This document shows, piece after piece, positions 1 through 9,459 of a stretch of DNA of 64,000 nt. Position 1 is the stretch's first letter, and the number at the start of each line of letters is the position of its first letter. The notes beneath the pieces were generated by a model. It saw nothing but the letters and a program-made list of their open reading frames with translations, did no database searches and was not told the DNA's origin. The translations under genes were made by a program, and so were the position numbers. This DNA comes from Bacteriovorax sp. Seq25_V. GTDB lineage: Bacteria > Bdellovibrionota > Bacteriovoracia > Bacteriovoracales > Bacteriovoracaceae. Location: NCBI RefSeq assembly GCF_000447795.1, contig NZ_AUNI01000009.1, positions 372,001-436,000 on the forward strand, written 5' to 3'.

Positions 1-967
1 CTTTATCTAATAGGTTCTCATATTGCTCACAAGCAACTTTGGTGTCACTGAGCGAAGTTGATAATAGTGCAAGTTCGTTTGTCTTCATGTTTGTATTGAT
101 CAATTTTGAATATAAAGACTGGTATTCTTTGCTTGTCTTGTTTTGACATTTAATAAGCTCAGTAGATATATCACTTACTAACTTCTTTGTGGTGTTTTGC
201 GGGAGTTGCCACGAAAGTAGAGAGCAGTTGTTATAAGAACTAATCCTCTTGGTCTCAACGCCGAATTGATAGAAATCTGAATAGAGTTTATTCTTCTTTA
301 AAATTGGTGAAATAAAGTCAGGCGAAATATTTGTTCTTGAGATTCCAGCAAAAATCCCTGAGATAAGCTCACTTGAGCTTGGAATTGTCTGTAGATTAAA
401 ATTTCTTGCCTTGTTTTTCTTTGCTTCGAGATACTCGACGTAAAGTCTACCAAAGTCGTAGACCATCGAATCAATAATCTGAGTTTTTTGTGATGTGATA
501 AAATTATAAAGAAAGGACAATGCCTCTTCTTTTCTGTCAAGGTTAACCAGAACCCAAGTTTTTTGTAGAGTCAGATAGTCATAAAGATTTCTATTGTCTG
601 GCTGATTTAAGGCCTTAGTATAGAAATCAAGGGCCGTTTCAAGATTTCCCGTCTCAAAACTTGTGTCAGCGAGAAGTCGTGTGAGACGTGCTCTATTTTT
701 GATATCGAGTGCGGAGTATTTATCAAGAGCATTTTGAATATAATAAGACATGCTCTTTGAGGTTTTATACTCGGGATCTAGGCTTAGAAGGTAAGCGATT
801 TCGCCTTGTTCATTTTCATCCTCAGTTTCATTGAAGCGCTCTTCGAGAAGACTAATTGCTTTTTTACTATTTCCTTCTTTTAGTAATAGAGTTGCCTGCT
901 TGACTGTTGTGGAGGCAAGGGCATAGCAAGAAAGAGAGAGAATAAGAATTAGTTTTAGCCCTGACAT
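1..967 (-). CDS. Secreted TPR-type protein, 3' end off the window
   Basis: The minus frame stays open from an ATG at 967 to the window edge, giving at least 322 residues. The N-terminus is a signal peptide (MSGLKLILILSLSCYALAS). The body is helical with alternating small and large residues, and a stretch such as ETGNLETALDFYTKALNQPD is a canonical tetratricopeptide unit, so a periplasmic or envelope scaffold role is likely. The start overlaps the end of the upstream gene by 13 bases, which implies one operon with the two genes up to 2085. The C-terminus is missing, so any further domain is unknown. Confidence 0.75.
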   Translation of the reverse strand, partial: MSGLKLILILSLSCYALASTTVKQATLLLKEGNSKKAISLLEERFNETEDENEQGEIAYLLSLDPEYKTSKSMSYYIQNALDKYSALDIKNRARLTRLLADTSFETGNLETALDFYTKALNQPDNRNLYDYLTLQKTWVLVNLDRKEEALSFLYNFITSQKTQIIDSMVYDFGRLYVEYLEAKKNKARNFNLQTIPSSSELISGIFAGISRTNISPDFISPILKKNKLYSDFYQFGVETKRISSYNNCSLLSWQLPQNTTKKLVSDISTELIKCQNKTSKEYQSLYSKLINTNMKTNELALLSTSLSDTKVACEQYENLLDK

Positions 968-1491
968 CTATTCTCCAGTCTTATAACTAATTCATATGGT
1001 GTTTTAAGATTGATGATTTGTTCAGATTCAATCTTCCAGAGATCGCGTTTGCTATATTTTTGAGCTGGTGCGAGATTAGTTGTAATGCTAAATTTCTTAG
1101 CAATCTGAAGACTTTTTTCAAGCTCTGTGAGATCAAGCTTTGTCTGGGCCTTTACATTTGTTAGAATATTTTGAACCGCTTCGTAGTGGCACATTTTATT
1201 AAGAGTTAAAAGCTCAAGTCCAAGTACTTTTGTATTAAAGTCTTCATGTGTTAAAAAATGTTTGCGATAAAATAGTGCAGTAGAAAGAAGCTTCTGATAA
1301 TTTTCTGTTTTATAGTAGATGACCGCTTGAACTTCCAGTGAACGTTTAAATCCAGCTGATTTTGGTGCAACCTTAATAAGAGCCTTGGTAGCTTCATTAT
1401 ATTTGTTTTGATTAAATAGACTGATGCCAGTCTGAAGATCGGATGCTACAGTCAAAAAAGAGATGAATGTGAGAAGCAATATCTTCTTCAT
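955..1491 (-). CDS. Secreted helical-repeat hypothetical protein
   Basis: This 178-residue protein starts with a signal peptide (MKKILLLTFISFLTVASDLQ). It continues with TPR-like helices: GISLFNQNKYNEATKALIKV is a clear repeat unit, followed by YYKTENYQKLL. No catalytic motif is visible. Its stop overlaps the start of the next TPR gene, and its start lies directly after the stop of the beta-barrel gene (TAG then ATG, no gap), so the three are translationally coupled. A periplasmic assembly or scaffold role alongside the barrel protein is an inference. Confidence 0.7.
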   Translation of the reverse strand: MKKILLLTFISFLTVASDLQTGISLFNQNKYNEATKALIKVAPKSAGFKRSLEVQAVIYYKTENYQKLLSTALFYRKHFLTHEDFNTKVLGLELLTLNKMCHYEAVQNILTNVKAQTKLDLTELEKSLQIAKKFSITTNLAPAQKYSKRDLWKIESEQIINLKTPYELVIRLENRCQG

Positions 1492-2085
1492 CTAAAATCG
1501 CACTCCAAAAATTACATCAAGAGTATTGAGGTTGGTATCATTCTTAGCATTCTCGCTTCGTGTGATTCGAGATAGCTTGAGCCCTAGAGTATAATCTTTC
1601 TTGATTAGTATATTTGTTGTGAAGTTGATGTCGTAGAACTTATTATCATTAATTAAAAGCTTGCTCGTATTACGATAAGTATAGGTCCCATAATTAGCGC
1701 CAAGTCCAAGTTCAATCTGTGCCGTTGAATAAGAAAGGAGATTGATCTGGCCGATCAGAGGAATAAAACTTATCCCGACGGACTTTCTGTCTTCAGGGAT
1801 GGCACTGATGACATTGACGTTATCCCCGAGGGATTTATTAAAATCATTTTTTTGATCACTATAGCGGTAATATGAAAGATTCGCTTCCAAATATGAGTTA
1901 AAGCGGTAGCCGTAGGCAATGCCAAGCCCTCTGACGTCATGAAGCTTATTATCAAGCTCTGTTTGAAAAGAGAGTTGTATGGCCTGTGACTTTATCTCAA
2001 CAGGTGTGGCGAGATAGAGTTCTCCATATTCGGAGGCCTGTGCTGTAAAAATTGAAGCGAGGGATAAAAGTAATATCTTTTCCAT
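1492..2085 (-). CDS. Small outer-membrane beta-barrel protein
   Basis: The 197-residue protein has a signal peptide (MEKILLLSLASIFTAQASEYG). It then shows alternating hydrophobic/polar strands rich in Tyr and Asn (GLGIAYGYRFNSYLEANLSYYRYSD), and it ends in an aromatic beta-signal, LDVIFGVRF. This is the pattern of an OmpA/OmpW-like eight-strand barrel inserted by BamA. It heads the three-gene minus-strand operon with two secreted helical-repeat proteins. Ligand and function cannot be inferred. Confidence 0.7.
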   Translation of the reverse strand: MEKILLLSLASIFTAQASEYGELYLATPVEIKSQAIQLSFQTELDNKLHDVRGLGIAYGYRFNSYLEANLSYYRYSDQKNDFNKSLGDNVNVISAIPEDRKSVGISFIPLIGQINLLSYSTAQIELGLGANYGTYTYRNTSKLLINDNKFYDINFTTNILIKKDYTLGLKLSRITRSENAKNDTNLNTLDVIFGVRF

Positions 2086-2168
2086 ATGTCGATTTTAGCT
2101 TTTATTTAGTCTCAAATCAGGTGAAGCTGTAAGATCTACGGGGGTGTCAAAACTTTGGACAGTTAGCC

Positions 2169-2741
2169 TTAGATAGTGATTTGAAATTCAAACTCATGCT
2201 CTCTCTTATCCATCTCGTTTGGGACAGGGAAGCGAGCATCTTTAAAGATTGTCTCAACACATTTTTCAAAGGCCTCGTCTCTTTTTTCACTAAGTCTTAC
2301 GGTGATATTTTTCGGTTCACCCTCGTCGCTGATAAGAAAACTCACTTTAAAAGGGATAAACTGCTTTTTATGACCAAATCTCGAAGTGTTATACCATTTT
2401 GGTTTCATCTTATAACAGCGACATGAATCTTGGCCGTAGAATTTAACTTTAGAAGCAACTATCGTTTCATAGTTATTATTAGTCGCATGAATATTTTCAA
2501 GATTAAAGCAGGCACTTTGTTCTTTGAGATCACAGCCTTTCTTATTAAATTCGAGAGCCTTGGGGATGTTGCCAATTTTCTTATAGTAGAAGCCTAACTT
2601 ACTACAGGCGAGGCCGTCACCGTTGTTACAGTTGCTCATTAGCTCTTGATTATCTTGAGCTGAAGATGTGTTTTTCTCTACAGTTGTAGAAGTTGCACAA
2701 GAGTAGAGAGTCATGAAAAAGAGGATATTTATTATTTTCAT
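2169..2741 (-). CDS. Lipoprotein with Sel1-like repeats and TonB-C-like domain
   Basis: A lipobox (MTLYSC near residue 15) predicts a lipid-anchored protein of 190 residues. Residues about 38-85 resemble a Sel1/TPR-like repeat with paired cysteines (GDGLACSKLGFYYKKIGNIP, then GCDLKEQSACFNLE). The last 80 residues (FKVSFLISDEGEPKNITVRL, then CVETIFKDARFPVP) match the beta-alpha-beta pattern of the TonB C-terminal / AgmX-PglI-type domain that binds envelope partners. It is a single gene, 83 bases upstream of the barrel operon. Function beyond envelope interaction is unknown. Confidence 0.65.
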   Translation of the reverse strand: MKIINILFFMTLYSCATSTTVEKNTSSAQDNQELMSNCNNGDGLACSKLGFYYKKIGNIPKALEFNKKGCDLKEQSACFNLENIHATNNNYETIVASKVKFYGQDSCRCYKMKPKWYNTSRFGHKKQFIPFKVSFLISDEGEPKNITVRLSEKRDEAFEKCVETIFKDARFPVPNEMDKREHEFEFQITI

Positions 2742-2824
2742 ATGTCTGTTTAGTAAGTGGTTTAAAACTCTTAAATTAAGTGATCATCTTTTGGTTTTGG
2801 TTCTTTGATTTTATAGTATCCAGT

Positions 2825-3147
2825 CTACGTATCTGAAAATCCTTGGTAAACTTCTTGCCAAGTGAAGTTGTACTTTGTGTCTTTGTAAATATGTTCTGAA
2901 GAATCAATTTCTGTAAGGGATATTCCTAAAGCCGTAAGTTCTTGCGTTGTATATTTTTTTGAAATATTAAGATCTTGCGTGATAAAGAATATGGTTTTAT
3001 ATCATCACTCTCTAGAAATTTTTGTACACTCATCTCGTCGTATTTTTCTGCAATCTTCCACCTTTCAAATAGGAAGTGTGCTTGATTCTCTGTCACACCA
3101 TAGAGTTCAAAAATATGCTTTGTAAATATATCAATTAAATTGTTCAT
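2825..3147 (-). pseudogene. Hypothetical protein, probably frameshifted at an A7 run
   Basis: The frame from the ATG at 3147 closes at 2926 (73 residues). The alternative frame after the homopolymer at 2954-2960 (T7 on the plus strand) stays open to a TAG at 2825. It reads sensible sequence there (YTTQELTALGISLTEIDSSE and on to YQGFSDT). Adding one A to the run joins the halves into a protein of about 107 residues. It lies just downstream of the toxin/immunity pair, so it could be a second immunity gene or a displaced one; there is no family recognition. The lesion may be real, a slippage allele or a sequencing error. Confidence 0.5.
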
Positions 3148-3200
3148 TGCTTTCCTAAATGAATTCTCTGGTAATTTTAAATTTGAGGAGTGCGCCAGGT

Positions 3201-3566
3201 CTAGAGTTCTGAGTTAATTTTTGAATCTGAGCTACAAATACCGTAACTATTATAAACAGTATCAACATAATTAAATAGAGCTTCTTCTAAGCTGGTATAA
3301 GTGTGTAGACCATATTTTTCACCTCTTTCGGATTCAAATACTTCATATTTACTTTCGTCGATTTTCAAAAGGTAAGGGGTTTGAGAATCTCGGGTGTCAC
3401 CATGAAAAATATTTTTAATTAATTTTTCATCAATTTTATTCTCAATTAGATACTTTACAGTGTCACTGATAGTAACATCTAATTTATTCCAATACTTCTT
3501 TTCCATCTCATTTGAATAAGGAGAGTTTGTAAATTCGTTCCAAAAATCTCTTACTATTTTTTTCAT
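3201..3566 (-). CDS. Putative immunity protein for the upstream toxin
   Basis: This is a cytosolic 121-residue acidic protein without signal peptide or TM segment. Its ATG overlaps the toxin stop codon (TAATG at 3564-3568), the tight toxin-then-immunity order typical of polymorphic toxin loci. The sequence (MKKIVRDFWNEFTNSPYSNE; YGLHTYTSLEEALFNYVDTV) is not one I can assign to a named immunity family. The role rests on position and size only. It would neutralise the C-terminal toxin domain of the neighbour in the producing cell. Confidence 0.55.
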   Translation of the reverse strand: MKKIVRDFWNEFTNSPYSNEMEKKYWNKLDVTISDTVKYLIENKIDEKLIKNIFHGDTRDSQTPYLLKIDESKYEVFESERGEKYGLHTYTSLEEALFNYVDTVYNSYGICSSDSKINSEL

Positions 3567-5461
3567 TAAAATTCCCCCTTACCTGAAATCCACTTAGCAG
3601 GAATTCTGTCATTATTTATAAAAACCTGACTACCTCCACCTAGTAATTTACCAACTGGAATTTGTTGAGTTCCTCGTATAAGTGCAATCTCTGAAACAAC
3701 TCCTTCATATAGCATAGTATTTTCAGGAACTGTAATTTCAATCCATTTTTGAGCTGTATTTCCCCAGGCAGGGTCTAAAGCTGAATCAAAAACAGCTTGC
3801 CCAGGGCCAGTCGGTTTTGTTCTAGACCAAAATTGTGACAACGGACTTGCACCTTCTCCATAGACTCTATAGAGTTTTACGGGTTCATCTAAGACTGTTT
3901 CAAAGTAACTACTACTTCTAAAAGTATCAGCAACAATGGTGCCATTTGGCAGCTTCGTATCATGTAGAACCCCGTGTTTCATAGGATGAAATCGAGTCAT
4001 CTTTCCTTTAATGACTTTAGATAAATCTCCAACCGCACCTATGTCATTCCCAATTATCCGCTTGCTTAGGTCGGCAAAATCTTTAATTCCTTCACTCGTC
4101 ATTAACCCTAGCTTTCGTGCGGAAACAATTACTTTTTCACCAACGTCAATAATCTTCTCGGATACACGCGCAGTCTTAGTTAAAATTTTTCCTGCTGCCT
4201 GAATATAGTGTGAACCACCGGCCGTTAGAATTCCAACTGCTGCAAGCCCTCGTTCAAATGTAGATAATTCCTCTTTTGTAACAAGATTTTTGCCAGTGAA
4301 AAGTTCATAAACATCTTTACCAATACTAACGACTGGAATGAGACCGAGTCCGATATCAACAATTGAAGTTGCAACTTCCTCAAGTTGTTTTGAAGAGTCA
4401 ATGTCTCCACTTATAAGTGCATCACTTGATAAGTTCAGGTAATCCGAAGCAGTCTCTTTATAGTGGACTTCGATATTGCTTTCTCTAACGTACTTAGTTG
4501 TTTTATAGATGCTTTCAAGTTGCTGGTACTCATTCTTGTACTCGGCATTGTTTGTTTGAAAGTTTGGAAGTAGACAGTCAGCACCGCTTTGAAGACATCT
4601 CTTGTAAGCGATTAACTCACTTGCATAGTCTTCCAGGGGAGTTTTTGCTCTTTCAAGTTCGACTGTGTCGAGAGGGATGTCCCACTCATTTGCAATATTA
4701 TTTAATTCTTTTTGTATCGCTTCTTGCTTTTCAAGTGCCTTTATTACATCGTTTAAATCTTTTCCTTCGAGATTATCGATGAGTTCTCTGAATTCATCTT
4801 GAGACTCATTGATAAATGAAGTATCTTCACCCCAGCGCTCAAGATAATCCGCATTGAGACTATTGTTAAGAGCAGTGTTGATAAGCCCATTTAGTGCATT
4901 CTGCGAAACTTGTAGGGATGTTCGTGAACAACCTTGGCCCTCACAGTTCTTTAATGCTTCTGCGATTGCTCCGGATGTTTTAAGTCTTGCATTGTTGAAA
5001 ATCTGACTTCTCTCAGGATCAAGAATGACAGGCCTTATATCTGCAAGATATGGTGTGACTGGAATAACACTTGTATCTTTAAGATTTGCTGATTTACCTA
5101 GAATGTTATCGATAAAAAGTTGTTGTTGTTCTGGAGAATAGTTTGCGCCAACTTGGGTAATGATATCTGAAAGATTATCACTGTTGATCTGCCCGTTTCC
5201 TAGGCCTTCGAAAATATCATTGAATTGTCTGTTAGTATCATTGATGGCATTGCCAATAGCTGTTGAAGAACTATCATTTGGTGCGTAGTAGTTTCCAACG
5301 CGATCTTGTTCTGAATCTCGGTATGAATTAACAGAGCTACTGCTCTGGACGCAATACTCTTTATTCTTCTCATAATCAAACTCACACTTAATCTCAAACA
5401 CATTATAGGCATATGCTTGCATTGTAAGTAGCTGAAATATTATAAGTGTCCATTTGTTCAT
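3566..5461 (-). CDS. Secreted polymorphic toxin with pre-toxin domain and ART-like C-terminus
   Basis: The protein has 631 residues. It starts with a signal peptide (MNKWTLIIFQLLTMQAYAYN), followed by a long polar helical region (about 40-350). At about 370-425 lies a segment like the pre-toxin PT-TG domain (LGLIPVVSIGKDVYELFTGK, then LSTFERGLAAVGIL). The last 140 residues are distinct: LYRVYGEGASPLSQFWSRTK, a tryptophan-rich stretch, then VGKLLGGGSQVFINND. This resembles the YRVYG-type toxins with an ADP-ribosyltransferase-like fold; that assignment is an inference. A small gene overlapping the stop is the likely immunity partner. It may act against rival bacteria, or prey if this is a predator. 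Confidence 0.65.
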   Translation of the reverse strand: MNKWTLIIFQLLTMQAYAYNVFEIKCEFDYEKNKEYCVQSSSSVNSYRDSEQDRVGNYYAPNDSSSTAIGNAINDTNRQFNDIFEGLGNGQINSDNLSDIITQVGANYSPEQQQLFIDNILGKSANLKDTSVIPVTPYLADIRPVILDPERSQIFNNARLKTSGAIAEALKNCEGQGCSRTSLQVSQNALNGLINTALNNSLNADYLERWGEDTSFINESQDEFRELIDNLEGKDLNDVIKALEKQEAIQKELNNIANEWDIPLDTVELERAKTPLEDYASELIAYKRCLQSGADCLLPNFQTNNAEYKNEYQQLESIYKTTKYVRESNIEVHYKETASDYLNLSSDALISGDIDSSKQLEEVATSIVDIGLGLIPVVSIGKDVYELFTGKNLVTKEELSTFERGLAAVGILTAGGSHYIQAAGKILTKTARVSEKIIDVGEKVIVSARKLGLMTSEGIKDFADLSKRIIGNDIGAVGDLSKVIKGKMTRFHPMKHGVLHDTKLPNGTIVADTFRSSSYFETVLDEPVKLYRVYGEGASPLSQFWSRTKPTGPGQAVFDSALDPAWGNTAQKWIEITVPENTMLYEGVVSEIALIRGTQQIPVGKLLGGGSQVFINNDRIPAKWISGKGEF

Positions 5462-5573
5462 AACCTCTTATAACAGCTCTGTAAAAAAAATAAACGGACG
5501 ATGTAAATAATTCAAGTTTTCCCAAACTAATCCCCATATTTTATAGAATCAAAAGAAAACTTAAGGGTTAGTT

Positions 5574-7700
5574 ATGTTTAAAAAATCAATGTTTTGCACA
5601 TTAATGTTCTCGACTTTATTGGCTACTTCCTGCTCAAAACAGGCTCCACTTGTCGTAAAGAATGAAGTTGCTCCTCCTCCTGAGGTCTACACTAGTGCCA
5701 TGGCCATTGATGATCTCTCCCTTTTAGATGATACAAATGCGGGGGAAATTCTTTCTCGAATCTCGACAAATCTTAAGACAGACGATGATTGGTCTCTTTT
5801 TTGGAAAGATCTATATATCAAATATAATAGCTATGCTTGGAGTGGTGCTACTCTAAGTCGTATCATTGATTTATCAGGAATCAGTTGTGGTAAGAAGGGT
5901 TCTGTCGCATTTTCTGAATTTACTCAAAAAATTCTTGATAGAATCACTGATGAAGAGAAAGAAGAGTTACTTATTAAGGCCCTGAAGCACTATGACCTAT
6001 GTGGTCTTAATGCAAATCAGACATTGGTTAGAGAATATCTTTCTCAATATAAGAAACTTCAAAATAAAAATGAAAGTGCTGAATTTGTTAAGTTGTTCTC
6101 TGTTCTTATGGGAGGGCCCCTTGATGAGGAGCTTGCAGATATCACGGATATGGTTGGTGCAATCTCGGATAAGAATAAGAAGCTAGAGCTTTACTATAGC
6201 TTTAAGGGAAATTATCAATATAAAGGAATTGTTGATAAGATCGTTGACTCATTTGATTATTCGGAAATTGTTCAACTTGCAAGTGAAGAGAAAATCGACT
6301 TTGATGATGCACTGGAAATCTTAAACATCTCAAAACATCAACAGAATAAACTATCAAAAGATGAAGTAGTAAAACTTCTAGCGACAGTAAGAAAAAATTA
6401 TCAAAGAGCAACATCTAAGCTTAGTAAGTATAATTTATCTAAATTTCATTATGAAACATTGAAAAATCTAAAGTTTTTATCACTTTCTGAAGTTGAAACT
6501 TGGGCCAAATTTGCTCTTGAAAATTACGATGATATCTCGTCGTTGTACCCGCGTGATTCTGTCGCGAAGTATTTTCTTAGTTCCATGAACGGGACAGAAG
6601 TAAGTATTGATGCGCAATATATCGATGAGAAAATTGATGATTTACTAGTGAAGAGAGCCCAACTGCAAGTAGAAAAAGACATTCAAAAAAATAATGAAAT
6701 TTATAAAGCTCTTTGTAATTTGTATAAGGACTTTGGAGTAGCTGAGGAAAAATATTCAAAGCCAAGCGACCTTAATAAGCTTGGGTGTAAGAAGTACTTA
6801 GGTGATAAAGAAATTGAAGTTGATGAAGTTGTCGCTATGCCACTTTTTAGTGGACTTGATACTAGCGGTGTTGACGTAGATTTTAGTGTCAGACCAAGCC
6901 AGTTATCAGTTATTAATACTTCTCAAAATTTTAAATATGAGAAAGTTTCAGATGTTGTAACAGAATCTAAGTATGATCATATTGTTGTTCCTCTCGTTTT
7001 TGCATTTGCCCCTTTAAAAGATATGGGACGCTTTAAGGCAGGGCAAAAACACTATGTTGCCATTCATCATGTTTATCGTGATGCCCGTGAACTTATTCCT
7101 GGTTTAGAAGGGGTACAGAGACCTCTAGATGGTAAGCGTGCAGGAAATTTAAAGTTTACAAGATCTACGTTTTCTCCTGTGAAGCATATTGCGTTTGGAG
7201 GAGAAGGCCAGGTTGCGGCAAGACCAAAGAAAGGTGCGAAGGGATATGTTAACTCATTAGACCAAATTGAAATAAGATCTTGGGTTGAATCATTTGCAGG
7301 GAATAGTAACTTTTATTTCTCTGACCAATTTAAAAATGTTCGAAATCTCAAAAATTTAATTGAAGCTTCAACAAGTGATGCTAATACACTCAGTTTATAT
7401 ATTGACCCTGATTATCTGAGCACACTTTCTTCGATGCAGAGAGAGTCATTGCTTGAAAATCTATCAGAGATAAAACGTCTCGAGGGAATGGGGGATGTTT
7501 CTGATGAAATTGCACTTGAAACATTAGTAAGAAGAAGTACTAGAGTATTAATCGATACAATTGAAGGTCTCGATTATAGTGCGTCTCTAAATGAGATCAT
7601 GCCATCTCTTTTTACTGAATTAGAACTAGGAAGTGGCCCAGAGGGTGAAAACTATACAAACGGAAAAAGAGGACAGAATGGACAGACAATTATTGAATAA
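5574..7700 (+). CDS. Large lipoprotein, first gene of surface operon
   Basis: The 708-residue protein begins with a lipoprotein signal (LLATSC, Cys at about 20) and an AAGGG ribosome site before the ATG. Most of the protein is charged helical sequence with no recognised domain. Residues about 450-640 look like a globular beta-rich part (DHIVVPLVFAFAPLKDMGRF; HYVAIHHVYRDARELIPG). The tail has short Gly-X-Y triplets (GPEGENYTNGKRGQNGQ), similar to the collagen-like region of the next protein. It overlaps that gene by 23 bases. It is likely an envelope-anchored component of a surface assembly. Confidence 0.6.
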   Translation: MFKKSMFCTLMFSTLLATSCSKQAPLVVKNEVAPPPEVYTSAMAIDDLSLLDDTNAGEILSRISTNLKTDDDWSLFWKDLYIKYNSYAWSGATLSRIIDLSGISCGKKGSVAFSEFTQKILDRITDEEKEELLIKALKHYDLCGLNANQTLVREYLSQYKKLQNKNESAEFVKLFSVLMGGPLDEELADITDMVGAISDKNKKLELYYSFKGNYQYKGIVDKIVDSFDYSEIVQLASEEKIDFDDALEILNISKHQQNKLSKDEVVKLLATVRKNYQRATSKLSKYNLSKFHYETLKNLKFLSLSEVETWAKFALENYDDISSLYPRDSVAKYFLSSMNGTEVSIDAQYIDEKIDDLLVKRAQLQVEKDIQKNNEIYKALCNLYKDFGVAEEKYSKPSDLNKLGCKKYLGDKEIEVDEVVAMPLFSGLDTSGVDVDFSVRPSQLSVINTSQNFKYEKVSDVVTESKYDHIVVPLVFAFAPLKDMGRFKAGQKHYVAIHHVYRDARELIPGLEGVQRPLDGKRAGNLKFTRSTFSPVKHIAFGGEGQVAARPKKGAKGYVNSLDQIEIRSWVESFAGNSNFYFSDQFKNVRNLKNLIEASTSDANTLSLYIDPDYLSTLSSMQRESLLENLSEIKRLEGMGDVSDEIALETLVRRSTRVLIDTIEGLDYSASLNEIMPSLFTELELGSGPEGENYTNGKRGQNGQTIIE

Positions 7701-9459
7701 TATCTTGTTAACGACATCACTGATCTTCTGCTTTAGTACAAGTGCAGATCTTATTGGTCACCATAAAGAGAGTGTGAAAAGTATCACTATTCCTGAAACA
7801 GGTCTTGTACTAAGTTCTGATACGATACTTAGAGCAAATGTGATCAATCTTAATGGGAAAATTGAAACGCTTGGGCATAAGCTATTTATCGATGCTCAAA
7901 ATTTAAATATCGGATCGAAGGGAAAGATTATAGGTTTTTCTAATCCTGCAGAAGGGCAAGTTCTTATTCCTGAATCAATTACTCATGTTCCGTCAAAGGC
8001 CGGAAGAAGTGGTGATCATGGCGCTACCGGTGCTCAGGGGCTTAAGGGACATAATGGGTATGAAGGCACTGACGCGAGACAGGACTCTCGAAGCGTGACG
8101 GTTTATGCAAAAGAAATAAAAGGACACCTCTATATTGATGGTAATGGCCAAGAAGGTGGTGCTGGCGGTCGTGGTGGAAAAGGTGGCCGCGGTGGCGATG
8201 GCGGAGATGGTCGTGCAGGTCACGTAAAGGCTAAGTGGGATCACTGTGCTGAGAGAAGAAATGGTGGAAATGCTGGGAGAGGTGGAGCTCCTGGACTTGG
8301 AGGCGACGGTGGAAAAGGTGGACGCGGTGGAAATAATATCGAAGTTATTTTAAGAAGTGATGATATCTCTAAAGAATTGGTTTCAATTACATCTCTTCCG
8401 GGCGCTGGTGGAAAAGGTGGGATGTCCGGTGAGTATGGCGAGCCTGGTCAAGCTGGAGGTCCTGGGAAAGGTGGAAATGATAGTTTCACTTTTGGATTTA
8501 AGGTCAGAGATTGTGATACAAATGGTGGCTCAAATAGTACCGCGGGAAGTATCAACGAAAGTGAAGCTCAGCGCTTGGCAAGAACTGGGAAAGCAGGAGA
8601 GAAATCTCAAGTTGGAATTAAAAAGATAAATAGTCTTTCTGCAAAAGAGTTAAGTAATTTGAAAGGAAGTCTTGAGAATAATATTATCAAGTTTCACCTA
8701 TCAAGATTATTCCACAAAAATAAACTGGAGCTATATTCATACTTAGCCGGAAGAGTGGAATTTTCGATTGATGGATTTGATAAGGATTTACTAGAATCAC
8801 TGATGCTTGCTGATAAGGAAGTTGTGGTTGAGTTTAAGAATTTTCTTGAGACGAAACTTCTTACAGAAGTTGATCAAAGATTATCAAAAGCATTAAAAGA
8901 ATTTAAAAATGATATTCACGAAATCGTCTCGATCCTAAATCTTGTTGAGAAGTCTGAAATTGAAGAGGCACATGAAAAGATTCTCTCGCAAGTTAAAAAT
9001 GATGAGAAGAAGCTTTCAAGCAAAGTTGAAGACTTAATAGTCGAGTGCTTGGATTATCGTGATGTGAGCTCTTTTTATTATGATGAAATGACTCCTGGTT
9101 TTGCCAAGGTTCCAAGTTGTGAAGTTGGAGGTCTTACAAATCTTAGGAAGGATTTTTTTGCTAAGCTTGAAATTAATCAATCATATAAGCCTACAGTTTT
9201 TCCAAATTCGCTTATAGAGCTTTTAAAGATTGAAGAAGTGGCAAGTTCGAGTCGAAATCCAGCGCAAACTATTATTGACACTATTATTATCAATAATCAG
9301 AAGCTAAAGGCCTCGAATTTTAAGGAAGCACTGAATATCAACAAAGATTCATTCACTGTGACGAGTTATGAAGTTTCAAAGAAAAATAAGCTTAACCTAA
9401 GTGAGATTATCACAAACTTCAAAATTGCTCTTGCTGCATTGGAGGTTTTGGGTGAATAG
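7678..9459 (+). CDS. Secreted collagen-like glycine-rich protein
   Basis: The ATG at 7678 is preferred over the 7633 start because AGAGGACAG precedes it and it gives a clean signal peptide (MDRQLLNNILLTTSLIFCFS). Residues about 105-285 carry blocks of Gly-X-Y/GG repeats (GATGAQGLKGHNGYEG; GGRGGKGGRGGDGGDGRAG; GEYGEPGQAGGPGKGG) broken by a Cys-containing insert. This is a filamentous, collagen-like or filament-forming segment. The C-terminal half is charged, helical and partly coiled-coil. It overlaps the flanking genes on both sides. Surface fibre or adhesin is the likely role. Confidence 0.65.
   Translation: MDRQLLNNILLTTSLIFCFSTSADLIGHHKESVKSITIPETGLVLSSDTILRANVINLNGKIETLGHKLFIDAQNLNIGSKGKIIGFSNPAEGQVLIPESITHVPSKAGRSGDHGATGAQGLKGHNGYEGTDARQDSRSVTVYAKEIKGHLYIDGNGQEGGAGGRGGKGGRGGDGGDGRAGHVKAKWDHCAERRNGGNAGRGGAPGLGGDGGKGGRGGNNIEVILRSDDISKELVSITSLPGAGGKGGMSGEYGEPGQAGGPGKGGNDSFTFGFKVRDCDTNGGSNSTAGSINESEAQRLARTGKAGEKSQVGIKKINSLSAKELSNLKGSLENNIIKFHLSRLFHKNKLELYSYLAGRVEFSIDGFDKDLLESLMLADKEVVVEFKNFLETKLLTEVDQRLSKALKEFKNDIHEIVSILNLVEKSEIEEAHEKILSQVKNDEKKLSSKVEDLIVECLDYRDVSSFYYDEMTPGFAKVPSCEVGGLTNLRKDFFAKLEINQSYKPTVFPNSLIELLKIEEVASSSRNPAQTIIDTIIINNQKLKASNFKEALNINKDSFTVTSYEVSKKNKLNLSEIITNFKIALAALEVLGE

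Noticed and set aside
8140-8485. DNA tandem repeat (minisatellite) in the GGT/GGC-rich stretch
   Set aside because: The repeat is at protein level (Gly-X-Y); codons vary and no fixed DNA unit is seen.
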